Shown here: positions 8,016 through 16,580 of the stretch, piece after piece
Layout: each line of letters begins with the position of its first letter
Position numbering within the stretch: the stretch's first letter is position 1
Source: Lachnospiraceae bacterium UBA1760
GTDB taxonomy: Bacteria; Bacillota; Clostridia; Lachnospirales; Lachnospiraceae
Length of the DNA: 42,640 bases
Reading direction: 5' to 3'
Assembly: GCA_002314775.1 (NCBI GenBank)
Contig: DCHE01000015.1
Location: forward strand, 1-42,640
The notes under the pieces: generated by a model
Databases searched by the model: none
Seen by the model: only the letters and a program-made list of their open reading frames with translations
What the model was told of the DNA's origin: nothing
Position numbers and translations under genes: made by a program

Positions 8016-9300
8016 ACCTTGCATTCTCCTTCCCAATTTCTATCATAATCTTCATCTCAGGAATACTCGAAACCTGCATTCTACCCTTTATACTCTCCAC
8101 GGATTTTCTAAGCTGAAGAAGTCCACCTGTTTCCTCGATTTCTCTATTAGGCTGAATACCATTATTCTTTATGGTGATAATGTATTTATCTTCCTCTGAT
8201 ACAACATCAATAAATACTCTGTCACCCTTTGCATGCCTTAAGGTATTGGTAACTGATTCATGCAGTGCCTTCGCTACGATTTCAACCAAAGGCTTTTCCT
8301 TTGGAAGTTCACCGCTAATTTCGATGCCTACTCCAACATTGGAAGCTGTGTTAAGCACCTTGTCATAAGGATTTTTTACCTCTAAATCCCTCTCATCATT
8401 AAGTATTCCAACGTTGCATCTAAGTAACCTGTAAAGCCTTATCAGCTCTTCATCATTTCCACCGAGAATAAGATACTTTTTTAGTGATAAAAGTTCCTCT
8501 CCAAGCTCATCATGAATTCTGATTTTCGCTCTCAGAGTTTCCTCTGCAATGGTCATATCTCTGATATTATCTCTGTATTTTCTAACCTTGAGTGAAAGCT
8601 CCCTTGCTTCACTCTGTTTCTCCTCAAGGATTCTTGATTCCTTATACTCCTCAGTGATATCAATAGCCTTAAGCTCAGTCACCACTCCACTCGTATAATC
8701 AAAGTTTCTTTTCTCGATAATGTAATATTTTGAATGATATCTTATTATTGTACTATCACCAATATACATAATCTTGTTACTTACATGATGCTGTTTATCA
8801 TCAAGCATCCTCTCAAAGGATTTGCCATTCAGTAAAACCTCTCCAGTGAGCATAACTGACATTTCATCCATAATCCTGTTTTTCAGGAAAACTCTGCCCT
8901 CAGAATCATAAAAGCATATTGCTGCAGGCAGGTTATCTATTGCTTCCTTTATTGAGAATAATGCGACACTCTTCTTTCTGCTTATTAATACTACCGAAAT
9001 CAGATATATATTGATAATTGCAACAATCGCAAGGCTTATAATGTAAAATGAAGCAGGCTTTATGTAATTTCTTCTTCCATTTATATTAAAGCCTTCATAT
9101 AATAGATATCTTATAAAATAGCAGACGTTCTGTACCATATAATACTCATAGGAACCAGTAATAAATGCAATTATTACATTTACAAGCATTGCTCTCTTTT
9201 TCCAAAAGCCTGCAATTACATATACATCTATCCAGAAGAAAATAAGGCAGAGAATACCGATAATTTCAAGTAATGTAATTGATGGTGAGTTATTAATCAT
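8005..9300 (-). CDS. Membrane sensor histidine kinase, NarL-partner (HisKA_3-like) type
   Basis: A 431-residue kinase. Three to four membrane helices lie in residues 8-106, followed by a PAS-like segment (about 118-215, IDNLPAAICFYDSEGR), a coiled coil (about 220-258) and the kinase core. The dimerisation motif RIHDELGEEL places the phospho-acceptor at H263. The ATPase N-box is ALHESVTNTLRHA (N352) and the G-box includes TGGLLQLRKS near the C-terminus. It overlaps the upstream sensor fragment by ATGA and the response regulator by 11 nt, a tightly coupled unit. The signal is unknown; the upstream 7TM protein may be its sensor. Confidence 0.9.
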   Translation of the reverse strand: MINNSPSITLLEIIGILCLIFFWIDVYVIAGFWKKRAMLVNVIIAFITGSYEYYMVQNVCYFIRYLLYEGFNINGRRNYIKPASFYIISLAIVAIINIYLISVVLISRKKSVALFSIKEAIDNLPAAICFYDSEGRVFLKNRIMDEMSVMLTGEVLLNGKSFERMLDDKQHHVSNKIMYIGDSTIIRYHSKYYIIEKRNFDYTSGVVTELKAIDITEEYKESRILEEKQSEARELSLKVRKYRDNIRDMTIAEETLRAKIRIHDELGEELLSLKKYLILGGNDEELIRLYRLLRCNVGILNDERDLEVKNPYDKVLNTASNVGVGIEISGELPKEKPLVEIVAKALHESVTNTLRHAKGDRVFIDVVSEEDKYIITIKNNGIQPNREIEETGGLLQLRKSVESIKGRMQVSSIPEMKIMIEIGKENARYGI

Positions 9301-9725
9301 AGCTTCACCTCCCTTATATTACTGTCCAAAACCTCAAGCTTAATTATAATACTTCCCTCTTCATAGGAGGTATTTACTGAGTAAAAAACATTGCTGTATG
9401 CACTTCTAATAAGTGAGGAATCTATCTTTACTGAATGTTCCTCCCTTGGCGTTATCATAAACCTGATTGTTATTGTCATGTCGTCAGCTGTAATATTTAC
9501 AGCCAAAACACTGATATCATCTATTATTTGTTCAAGTATTTGCTCAAACATTTCATAGCATGCATTTATTCTCTCGGATGGAACAAGTACATAGCTATTT
9601 CCAGTGACAAAGCATTCAACCTTACATAACTCAAGGTATCTGAGTGACTCAGCGATTGAAAGCCTTAGTTCCTGTGTAGACACAAGGTTTTTAATACCAC
9701 TCGCCTGAGCCAGTTCACTATTCAT
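9297..9725 (-). CDS. C-terminal part of a frameshifted 7TM-type sensor (degenerate ATPase-like domain)
   Basis: A 142-codon frame that I read as the displaced 3' part of the gene at 9761-11038. Upstream of its ATG the same frame stays open and encodes AYIKRRSNLEIIAHE, which continues the broken protein after its last good residues (LAKIAVY). One missing base at about 9770-9773 explains the break. The segment is mixed alpha/beta and resembles the ATP-binding half of a histidine kinase, but shows no convincing N-box Asn or glycine-rich G-box, so any kinase activity is doubtful. It overlaps the next kinase gene by ATGA. No good ribosome site precedes the ATG, which supports its not being an independent gene. 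Confidence 0.7.
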   Translation of the reverse strand: MNSELAQASGIKNLVSTQELRLSIAESLRYLELCKVECFVTGNSYVLVPSERINACYEMFEQILEQIIDDISVLAVNITADDMTITIRFMITPREEHSVKIDSSLIRSAYSNVFYSVNTSYEEGSIIIKLEVLDSNIREVKL

Positions 9726-9760
9726 CTCATGAGCAATAATCTCAAGGTTACTTCTTCTTT

Positions 9761-11038
9761 TTATGTATGCATGTATACTGCTATTTTTGCAAGATTGTTC
9801 TTGGGTAATATCTCACTTGTGAGCTGTTCTGTTTTGTCAACAGCAAGCAAATCCAGTATTTTATCTGTCTGAGGCTTGATCTTTTCTGCAATTCTGTCAT
9901 AAAGCTCATTCCTGGCTTCAAGGACAGACTTGTTGTGAATAATATCACTCTCAGCACGTATAAGTTCAGTCTGAATACTGATTTTCTCAGTAACCTCCTT
10001 TATGCTTTCCTTTGTCTCATTAACCACTGTCAGGTCGTCTGCCCAGAATATATATCCACCCTTTATCCTTTTTGATGAAAGTCTGGTATTTTCATCAATC
10101 AATATGCTGCTGTCCATGGCCCGCTGCTTTTCATTTATATCAAAATCCATAATATCATTTGTGTCGAAAATAGTATTTCCACTTAGGTCATCTATTTCCG
10201 CCGAAATTGAAGATTTACTGAACAAGCTTCGGTATCCAAAATTAGCAGGAATAACTCCGATTGATATACAGCCCTCAATAAAACTCATGATAGTAATTAT
10301 GAACGCCTGTACAAGCTGAAGCTTAAAGTTACTGGTAAATGGAGCTCTTCCAATTGCCGCGTAGATTATGCAGTATAAAATCAGTGCAAATAATGAAATA
10401 AGTGGAACTATAAGCTTCTTTACCGAAGTTACCTTATAAATTTTTCGAAGCATAACGACAAGTGACATTATGTATAATACAGCTGACCAGACGATAAAAA
10501 TATAAAAGAATAATTCATAATCATGAACATCATCTGCATTGCTGAAATCAGTAAAAGAAAATACCCACATATGATAATCGTTGGTGAGGAAAATTACACA
10601 TAATAAAATTGTAATTACACCAAGAATTCTGTAAACATTCCTTTTTGCACTCTTTCTTGTATTTACAAGCCAGATTGCATTACAAAAAAGAATATATGGA
10701 ATTATAATCATCGGAACATAGAACATGTACCAGAGGTATCTTTGCATATCACTGGAATCAAATAATATATTGTATTTTATATTCAAAATAAACAAAATGA
10801 AAAGAAACAGTATTCCAATAAGTCTAAAGCAGGTCAGGGAAAAATAATCCGTTATTCTCCATTCGATAAATAGAAGCCAAACAACGATTATTATTCCATT
10901 TACTATGATGTAAATTCCGTATGTATATGGAAGATTATTGTCAATATGTCCACATAGCATAATAATCGCTACCGACCAAAAAATCAGCATAAACTGTTTA
11001 AAATAATCGCCCCAGCTCCTATTATTAAAAATATTCAT
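9761..11038 (-). CDS. 7TM-type membrane sensor (histidine-kinase-like N-terminal region), truncated by a 1-nt frameshift
   Basis: A 425-codon frame. Residues 12-265 hold seven to eight membrane helices, with the pattern RYLWYMFYVPMIIIPYILF and TNDYHMWVFSF that I associate with the N-terminal 7TM region of Lachnospiraceae histidine-kinase-like sensors. A PAS-like segment follows (SSKRIKGGYIFWADDLT, about 330-346), then a dimerisation-like helix up to residue 420. The frame stops at 9761 after IAVYMHT. Restoring one base near 9771 joins it to the 142-codon frame downstream and gives a protein of about 580 residues. It is the first gene of the unit sensor/kinase/response regulator/TetR. The break could be a real mutation or a sequencing error. 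Confidence 0.75.
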   Translation of the reverse strand: MNIFNNRSWGDYFKQFMLIFWSVAIIMLCGHIDNNLPYTYGIYIIVNGIIIVVWLLFIEWRITDYFSLTCFRLIGILFLFILFILNIKYNILFDSSDMQRYLWYMFYVPMIIIPYILFCNAIWLVNTRKSAKRNVYRILGVITILLCVIFLTNDYHMWVFSFTDFSNADDVHDYELFFYIFIVWSAVLYIMSLVVMLRKIYKVTSVKKLIVPLISLFALILYCIIYAAIGRAPFTSNFKLQLVQAFIITIMSFIEGCISIGVIPANFGYRSLFSKSSISAEIDDLSGNTIFDTNDIMDFDINEKQRAMDSSILIDENTRLSSKRIKGGYIFWADDLTVVNETKESIKEVTEKISIQTELIRAESDIIHNKSVLEARNELYDRIAEKIKPQTDKILDLLAVDKTEQLTSEILPKNNLAKIAVYMHT

Positions 11039-11118
11039 AATATCATCATTTCCCCATTAATATCCACTAAAATGATATCACGAACCACATTTTTTGTATT
11101 CACTACAAATGATGATAC

Positions 11119-13347
11119 TTAATGAATTCCTGACGCCTTAGGGCTATGCTCTGGCACTCTCTTTTCGTATCTTGGATAATGATAATAGTCAAAGTATGCT
11201 CTATAAAGATAGCCATTTATATCCGCCGGAGCACTGACCTCCATATTCCCAAGCTTGATTCTGTTACTGCCCTCGAACCAGCTCTGATTATACCTGGTAT
11301 GAATGTATGGAAGGAAGCTGTTTGACATGAAATAGTCATTTGTATTCTTCTTCTCATACTTTGTACTTATCCTGTCATGTATCTTATAAATACTTGCAAG
11401 TGGGATTAGCTTTCCACAGGTTGAAAGCAGCTTTACTGCAAGCCTAGTCTTTAAATCTCTGTTTTTATATTCTGACTTATCTATATATGCTCTGTGAGCC
11501 ATTCCAAGGCCATAGATACCCCTTATTCTTGTCATGTGCTTTGCGTGCTTCTTAGGACTGTCTGCTGCCTTATCAAGGATAAATATATCAAGTGGAAGCT
11601 TATTCTCAAGCTTCTCATCGCAGAGTCCATGAACCTTTTTAAACACGTTTTCTGGCACATCCTCCTTGAGATATACTACTCTGCACATAAAATCCAAGAA
11701 TCCTCCGAGCTTAGAACAGTCGAGATACATAAAGTCCTCTCCCAATTCCTTTGGTGCAACCTTCCTGAATTTCTCAAAGTCCTTTCTCTTCATTGCTATA
11801 TCTACGTCATCATCCCAGGAAATTATATCACCCTGTCTGACTGCACCAATCAGTCCTCCACAAATTAGGTAATATGGGATATCATACTTAACGCACACCC
11901 TGTCAACTTCGCCAAGGACAAGATATAGAATTCTATGAATTTTATCAAGATAGTCTCTCTCTTCTTTACATAAGTCATCGACGCTTATTACCTTGCTGAA
12001 TGACTCAGCCTTCTTTAATTCAAAGGTATACTCCTTGTCATCGCACAAATTCACTGTAACCCTGCAGTCTTTATCTGATGAAAGTTCAAAAAGGAATCCG
12101 CTCTTTCTAATACCCTTATCCTTTACAATTACAGTATATTCTTCCTTGAAGCTTGCATTCTCCACTCTGCTTACTACATATGGATCATTGTCATAGATAT
12201 ATCCCTTGTGGAATATTTCCTTTGGACCAATATATTTTACCTTAACCTCTGCCTTATTGCTTGCTGTAAGCTTAACCTTGTATCCTCTTGTGTCAAGAAG
12301 ATCAGGCTTCTCATACTCAGCTTCCTTCATAGAAAATCCAGAATTATTGAGAAGCTCCATAGCATACTGTTTATTAAATGAGTCCTTCTTTGAATCCTCT
12401 ATCCTTGAAAGAAGTGTATCAGTCTCATCAAATGAAAGCCCCTCCTGTCTGTAGAAAAGCTTTGCATAGCTTGGTGTCAGACTGTATTTTGCAGAGAGTG
12501 AGTATTCCTTGCAATGTCCCCATTTGTAAATTTCATCCAGTGGAATTATATAATCCTTTATAACCTTGACCATAGGTCCAAGATTATATCTGTAATCACT
12601 TTCGTTGATATATTTTGCGAAGGTTTCTACTCTGAGATTTCCAGCACCCTTACCCATTCCATAAAGAGTACCATCAACAATAATCTCCCTTTCAAGGCAT
12701 AGACCAGCAAGATTTTTGGCATGGCTTAGGCAAAGATTCTGATTATTATGACCGTGAAATCCCACAGCAATGCTCTGAGGAAGTGCCTTATCGGCAATGA
12801 GAACTCTGTTCTTTACCTGCTCAGAAGACATACATCCAAAGCTGTCAACAATATATACTCCATAGGTCTCCGGAAGCTTCTCTGAAATATCAATCAGCAT
12901 AGCCTCAAATTCACTGTCGGTATATCTAGTATTAACCATAGGCTGGATAATAAGCTTATATCCCTTCTGGATAATAGTCTTACACTCCTCTACTGCCTCA
13001 TTATACTTATTCTTGTGATAGCAAAATCTTATAGTATCTACTGCAGTTTCTGATGCCTCTGGAAGGAGGGAAGCCTGATACTTGCCAAAATCTATCATAA
13101 CCGCGTAGTTAAGACCTGGCTTCTTATCATCCTTACTTATGAGCTTTTCAACAGCCTCCATGCTCTGATACTGAGTTCTTGCCGACATAGAACCATTTTT
13201 GCTGTCAAGATAACCAAGCTCAATGTACTCAACATTTGAGAACTCCAGGGCCTTGAGAAAAATTCTCATCTTCTCAGCTCCGAAGTTGAAATCATTTACA
13301 CAGCCGCCATCACGAAGTGTACAATCTAAAATGCTAACGTTTTTCAT
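11119..13347 (-). CDS. DRE-TIM aldolase domain fused to a LicD-family domain
   Basis: A two-domain protein of 742 residues. The N-terminal ~290 residues form a DRE-TIM metallolyase (HMG-CoA lyase/4-hydroxy-2-oxovalerate aldolase type): LDCTLRDGG near the start, VDSFGCM in the middle and GFHGHNN with the metal-binding HxH. The C-terminal ~270 residues are LicD-like: CGGLIGAVRQGD followed by SWDDDVDIAM, the acidic metal motif. LicD proteins transfer phosphocholine or similar groups to surface glycans. About 170 residues between the domains are unassigned. A start 12 nt upstream (13359) is possible, but GGAG six nt before the ATG at 13347 favours this one. It seems monocistronic. The substrate is unknown. 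Confidence 0.85.
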   Translation of the reverse strand: MKNVSILDCTLRDGGCVNDFNFGAEKMRIFLKALEFSNVEYIELGYLDSKNGSMSARTQYQSMEAVEKLISKDDKKPGLNYAVMIDFGKYQASLLPEASETAVDTIRFCYHKNKYNEAVEECKTIIQKGYKLIIQPMVNTRYTDSEFEAMLIDISEKLPETYGVYIVDSFGCMSSEQVKNRVLIADKALPQSIAVGFHGHNNQNLCLSHAKNLAGLCLEREIIVDGTLYGMGKGAGNLRVETFAKYINESDYRYNLGPMVKVIKDYIIPLDEIYKWGHCKEYSLSAKYSLTPSYAKLFYRQEGLSFDETDTLLSRIEDSKKDSFNKQYAMELLNNSGFSMKEAEYEKPDLLDTRGYKVKLTASNKAEVKVKYIGPKEIFHKGYIYDNDPYVVSRVENASFKEEYTVIVKDKGIRKSGFLFELSSDKDCRVTVNLCDDKEYTFELKKAESFSKVISVDDLCKEERDYLDKIHRILYLVLGEVDRVCVKYDIPYYLICGGLIGAVRQGDIISWDDDVDIAMKRKDFEKFRKVAPKELGEDFMYLDCSKLGGFLDFMCRVVYLKEDVPENVFKKVHGLCDEKLENKLPLDIFILDKAADSPKKHAKHMTRIRGIYGLGMAHRAYIDKSEYKNRDLKTRLAVKLLSTCGKLIPLASIYKIHDRISTKYEKKNTNDYFMSNSFLPYIHTRYNQSWFEGSNRIKLGNMEVSAPADINGYLYRAYFDYYHYPRYEKRVPEHSPKASGIH

Positions 13348-13390
13348 CATAATCTCCATTTCTCTTTTTATGGAATATTCCTTTTTTTAA

Positions 13391-13441
13391 TATCAACTAT
13401 TTTTATCAACTATTTATTATCAACTAATTATTATCAACTAT
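13391..13441. repeat. Four copies of TATCAACTAW upstream of the aldolase-LicD gene
   Basis: The 10-mer TATCAACTAT/A occurs at 13391, 13404, 13418 and 13432, spaced 13, 14 and 14 nt. On the minus strand it reads WTAGTTGATA. The array lies 44-94 nt upstream of the aldolase-LicD start, where a promoter should be. Regular spacing suggests binding sites, but simple slippage expansion in AT-rich DNA is also possible. Confidence 0.6.
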
Positions 13442-13500
13442 TAATTATAGTCTTCGTATATTACAATCTAATTCATAATTTTATCATTAATTTGAATAAA

Positions 13501-13555
13501 GTAAAAGTGTAATTATTATCGATATCATTATAACTGATAATAATTACACTTTTAC
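13501..13555 (-). terminator. 20-bp perfect inverted repeat, probable terminator of the ABC exporter operon
   Basis: GTAAAAGTGTAATTATTATC (13501-13520) is perfectly repeated in inverse at 13536-13555 with a 15-nt loop. It begins 17 nt after the stop of the kinase-fold gene. The minus-strand sequence after the stem is TTTATTC, only partly T-rich. It is most simply a terminator, though it might also separate and insulate the two units. Confidence 0.6.
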
Positions 13556-13571
13556 CATTTAATTAACAGGA

Positions 13572-14105
13572 TTACCCCTCTTTCACTTCACTTACACTCA
13601 TCCAGAATTTTCTTACCATATTGTCAAAGGATTTTTCATCCTGATATGTCTCAAGCTCATACTTGACATAGTGGCATTTATCCATATCACAGATATATTC
13701 AGCTGGAAAATAGTCTAGTACGTAGCCATTTTTTTCTGCAAGCATTGCCATATCTCTAACCTGATTAAGGTAATCTGCAGAAAGCTCGCTCCTTAATATT
13801 AAAAGAGAGGCCGGAGTTCCCTCCTTATACTCTCTTATAATAATTCCTGCATTCTTATCACTCGCAACAATCTCAGTCATAGGAATTCCTATATCCTTAA
13901 GCTTGTGATAATTTGAAAGCTTTTTATCGATTATTGACTCGCATAATTCTTTCTTCTCATCAACAGGAAATACATTCATAAGGTACTGCTTTTTTCCATC
14001 CGACACCAGATAGTTATCCCAGCCAGCTCTTGGTCTTAGCACTCTAAGTACAGTATATTCTTCCTTACCAATCTTTATCTTATCTCTCTTTTCATAATGG
14101 ACCAA
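13572..14105 (-). CDS. Small protein with a protein-kinase/aminoglycoside-phosphotransferase-like fold
   Basis: A 177-residue cytosolic protein. I read it as a minimal kinase-like fold. The N-lobe strands (residues 8-48) end in KKQYLMNVFP, a hinge-like GIIIREYKEG is near residue 98, and a catalytic-loop-like segment GYVLDYFPAEYI at about 133-144 is followed by CHYVKYE, where an acidic metal ligand is expected. The HxD motif is replaced by LDY, so activity is uncertain. It is the last gene of the ABC-2 exporter operon, 38 nt after the LytTR regulator. A role in modifying or sensing the exported compound is only a guess. The fold assignment is by motif, not by search. Confidence 0.55.
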   Translation of the reverse strand: MVHYEKRDKIKIGKEEYTVLRVLRPRAGWDNYLVSDGKKQYLMNVFPVDEKKELCESIIDKKLSNYHKLKDIGIPMTEIVASDKNAGIIIREYKEGTPASLLILRSELSADYLNQVRDMAMLAEKNGYVLDYFPAEYICDMDKCHYVKYELETYQDEKSFDNMVRKFWMSVSEVKEG

Positions 14106-14143
14106 TTCAAAATCCTCCTTTTTATCCTATAATATCCGAAATG

Positions 14144-14953
14144 TTAAGAAATAACGCTCTTTAAGCTTTCAGTAAGTGTTTTATAATACGCTCTGCTCGC
14201 TATTACAATCTCACCATTATTAAGGTGAATTTTGCCTCTTCCCCCCTGCTCTGGAGCTACACTTGCTATCTTCTTTGTATTCACACAAACTGCCTTTGAG
14301 ATTCTGACAAAGCCAAAGGAAGAGACATCCTCCTCTATCTGATACAGTCGCTGCTTGATCTCATAAACATTCTCTTTTGTGTACGCAAATACATTTTCTC
14401 CTACGGCCTCAAAATATAGAATTGCATCAATTCTTATCTGATACATCTCTTTATTCCTGCCATAGCCTATAATTACATTTTTTCTACCCTTTAAATAAAG
14501 CTCCAGTGAGCCCTTAAATTCTCCCTCGTCCTGTGGCATAATCATTATTCTTTCATCATAAGGAGCCTTAATCTGCAGCAAAAGTCCTCTGCATACAGCT
14601 CCCAGATTTTTTCCAACCTCTATTGGATCTAAAATAACATGACTAGTGTTCGCAAGACTAATATAACCAATCGAGACAAGTATCATGTTTAATGTCAGCC
14701 ATTTTGAATCTGCTTCACTGAGTTCAAATGTTTTTGTCACATACGGAACAACTCTTTCAAGCTCAAGTGTCTCATATAAATAATCCTGATAATTTGCACT
14801 TCCTCTTGTCTTAAGAAGTACATTAAACTTTTCCGGTTCCTTCATTGCAAATTCAATGAATTTCATTCCGAACCCCTTAAACGGAGGAAACATCTTAAGA
14901 CCATCCTCCATATATCTTAAATATGTGCTACGTGCATCAGCTTCCTGTACCAT
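14144..14953 (-). CDS. LytTR-family regulator with a TetR-like ligand domain in place of a receiver
   Basis: A 269-residue chimera. Residues 160-268 form a LytTR DNA-binding domain (ILYFEAVGENVFAYT, FVRISKAVCVNTKKIASV, GEIVIASRAYYKTL). Residues 1-130 resemble the C-terminal ligand domain of TetR regulators (FGMKFIEFAMKEPEKFNVLL) but have no helix-turn-helix. Upstream is permease sequence, so no HTH was lost next to it. The start follows GGGGGCG and overlaps the permease gene by 17 nt. It probably controls its own ABC exporter operon. The LytTR part is certain; the TetR-like assignment is a pattern match of moderate confidence. Confidence 0.82.
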   Translation of the reverse strand: MVQEADARSTYLRYMEDGLKMFPPFKGFGMKFIEFAMKEPEKFNVLLKTRGSANYQDYLYETLELERVVPYVTKTFELSEADSKWLTLNMILVSIGYISLANTSHVILDPIEVGKNLGAVCRGLLLQIKAPYDERIMIMPQDEGEFKGSLELYLKGRKNVIIGYGRNKEMYQIRIDAILYFEAVGENVFAYTKENVYEIKQRLYQIEEDVSSFGFVRISKAVCVNTKKIASVAPEQGGRGKIHLNNGEIVIASRAYYKTLTESLKSVIS

Positions 14954-15740
14954 TGTATGACATCGCCCCCTTCATCCATACCTTATAACTAATGTAAAAG
15001 AACATTATACCATACACTGGTGTAATCCACACTATCCAGCCAACAGATTCTGGTCTAAGAAATATCTCACTTGGATAAAATGCCATAAAGCCAATAGGTA
15101 TAACAAATGTAAATAATGTTCTTAGAAACGAACCGAATATTGTGATTGGATACTTCGCATAATCTCTAAGTGTGTTTGATAGTGACAGCACAAAGAAGGA
15201 ATTGATTATCCAAAAACATGCTGATGCTGCCAGATTAAGGATAGCAATTACAAATAGCGAAGCTGAGAACACCGCTACAAGTAAAAGCAAAATAGTATAC
15301 CAGTAAAATGGTAAGCTAAGCTTAATCCATGCGTAAACTACCGCAACAATACCAAAACAGAACTGACCAAGTCCCTTAATGTCAAACACCTCTGACATAT
15401 AATAAAAGAAAAGATTAATCGGTCTGAAGCAGTATTTTATAAAATCTCCCGAATAAACCTGAAGTCTTAAATTCCAGTTGTTATCAAAGAAGCACTGCGC
15501 CGGTGTTGCGGCGATAAGAGAAAATCCATATAGAAACATCATTTCATAGAAGTTCCAGCCATTGATTGATGGGAAGCTTTGAAAAACAAGCCAGAAGGCA
15601 GCTGCGCCAGCTATGCTTGTCGCTACCATACCAATCATTGAAATGATGAAATCCTCTCTGTAACTCATCTTGCTCTTAATATCCTGAATAAGTATTTTTT
15701 TGTAAATTCTCAAATAAAATCTTATATTTCTCTTCTGCAT
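14937..15740 (-). CDS. ABC-2 type exporter permease (second subunit)
   Basis: A 267-residue integral membrane protein with about six hydrophobic helices (roughly residues 22-45, 54-75, 110-130, 138-165, 170-190, 225-245) and a basic N-terminus (KRNIRFYLRIYKKI). Its sequence is of the ABC-2 family that occurs as unequal permease pairs. An in-frame start lies 15 nt upstream, but GGAGG eight nt before 15740 sets this one. It pairs with the permease encoded 4 nt upstream and with the ATPase to form a heteromeric exporter. The substrate is unknown; related systems move lipids, peptides or antibiotics. Confidence 0.86.
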   Translation of the reverse strand: MQKRNIRFYLRIYKKILIQDIKSKMSYREDFIISMIGMVATSIAGAAAFWLVFQSFPSINGWNFYEMMFLYGFSLIAATPAQCFFDNNWNLRLQVYSGDFIKYCFRPINLFFYYMSEVFDIKGLGQFCFGIVAVVYAWIKLSLPFYWYTILLLLVAVFSASLFVIAILNLAASACFWIINSFFVLSLSNTLRDYAKYPITIFGSFLRTLFTFVIPIGFMAFYPSEIFLRPESVGWIVWITPVYGIMFFYISYKVWMKGAMSYNGTGS

Positions 15741-15744
15741 AATG

Positions 15745-16548
15745 TCAGCCTCCATTAACAGTTATCTTCCTTACAGACACTCTGAAGAAAGCCTCACTAA
15801 CTATAAAAAGCACAACAACCCAGATTAACTGTAAGCCAAGAATTGAAAAAAGCTCCGTTCCTTCATACTCCGGGTGAAGAAGCACCTGCATAGGCGAATT
15901 ACATATTGCCTGGAAAGGTAAAAGCATCGCAATATCCTTTAGCACGTCTGGGAAAAATGCAATTGGAACTGTCACTCCACTCAGTATTCCGATTATTACC
16001 TCCTTCATTATGTTAATTCCCCATATTGATTCTGTGTACATGCAAATTGTTCCAACCATAAAATTAATATAATAATTAATAAGTACACTAAATATCACAC
16101 TGACAACAAACCAAAGCAGATTTATTCCAATATGAATTGCTCCCTTTGAAACAATAAATACGATTATTGCTGTTGGAAAAAAGGTTGTAAAAAACTTGGT
16201 TATCATCTCTCCACAGCCAAGAAAGAATCTAAAGTTTCTATAATTCATTGGCTTAAGCAAATCGACTACTATCTGCCCCTTCTGGATATCTCGTCCCATA
16301 TCCCACACAATCCACATTTCCATAAAGTTGAAAAGTGCTGTTGCGAAAACAAGATATATCATCGTGTCCTGAAAGGTCATTCCATTAACTACGCCAGTAT
16401 CACTCGATGCAAATATCGCCTTCCAAAGATAATAAACCAGAAGAAGATATAGCAAATTACCTACAAAGGTGAACAGCATTGAAAGTCTAAACTGCATACT
16501 CTCAATTATTCCAGCACGAAGCAATACCAGATATCTTTTTAATTTCAT
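15745..16548 (-). CDS. ABC-2 type exporter permease (first subunit)
   Basis: A 267-residue protein with six predicted membrane helices and the ABC-2 permease layout. It begins MKLKRYLVLLRAGIIESMQF, has a cytosolic loop with DMGRDIQKGQIVVDLLKPMN, and has a short basic C-terminus. The KGQIVVDLLKPMNY segment is typical of this permease group next to the coupling helix. It lies 32 nt after the ATPase and 4 nt before the second permease, so the three subunits are co-expressed. No catalytic residues are expected. The substrate is unknown. Confidence 0.87.
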   Translation of the reverse strand: MKLKRYLVLLRAGIIESMQFRLSMLFTFVGNLLYLLLVYYLWKAIFASSDTGVVNGMTFQDTMIYLVFATALFNFMEMWIVWDMGRDIQKGQIVVDLLKPMNYRNFRFFLGCGEMITKFFTTFFPTAIIVFIVSKGAIHIGINLLWFVVSVIFSVLINYYINFMVGTICMYTESIWGINIMKEVIIGILSGVTVPIAFFPDVLKDIAMLLPFQAICNSPMQVLLHPEYEGTELFSILGLQLIWVVVLFIVSEAFFRVSVRKITVNGG

Positions 16549-16580
16549 AATATGCCTCCAAATTGTTTAAATACTCCTGT

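Noticed and set aside
13501..13555. The 20-bp inverted repeat as the end of an insertion element
   Set aside because: There is no transposase nearby and no target duplication is visible; its position right after a stop fits a terminator better.
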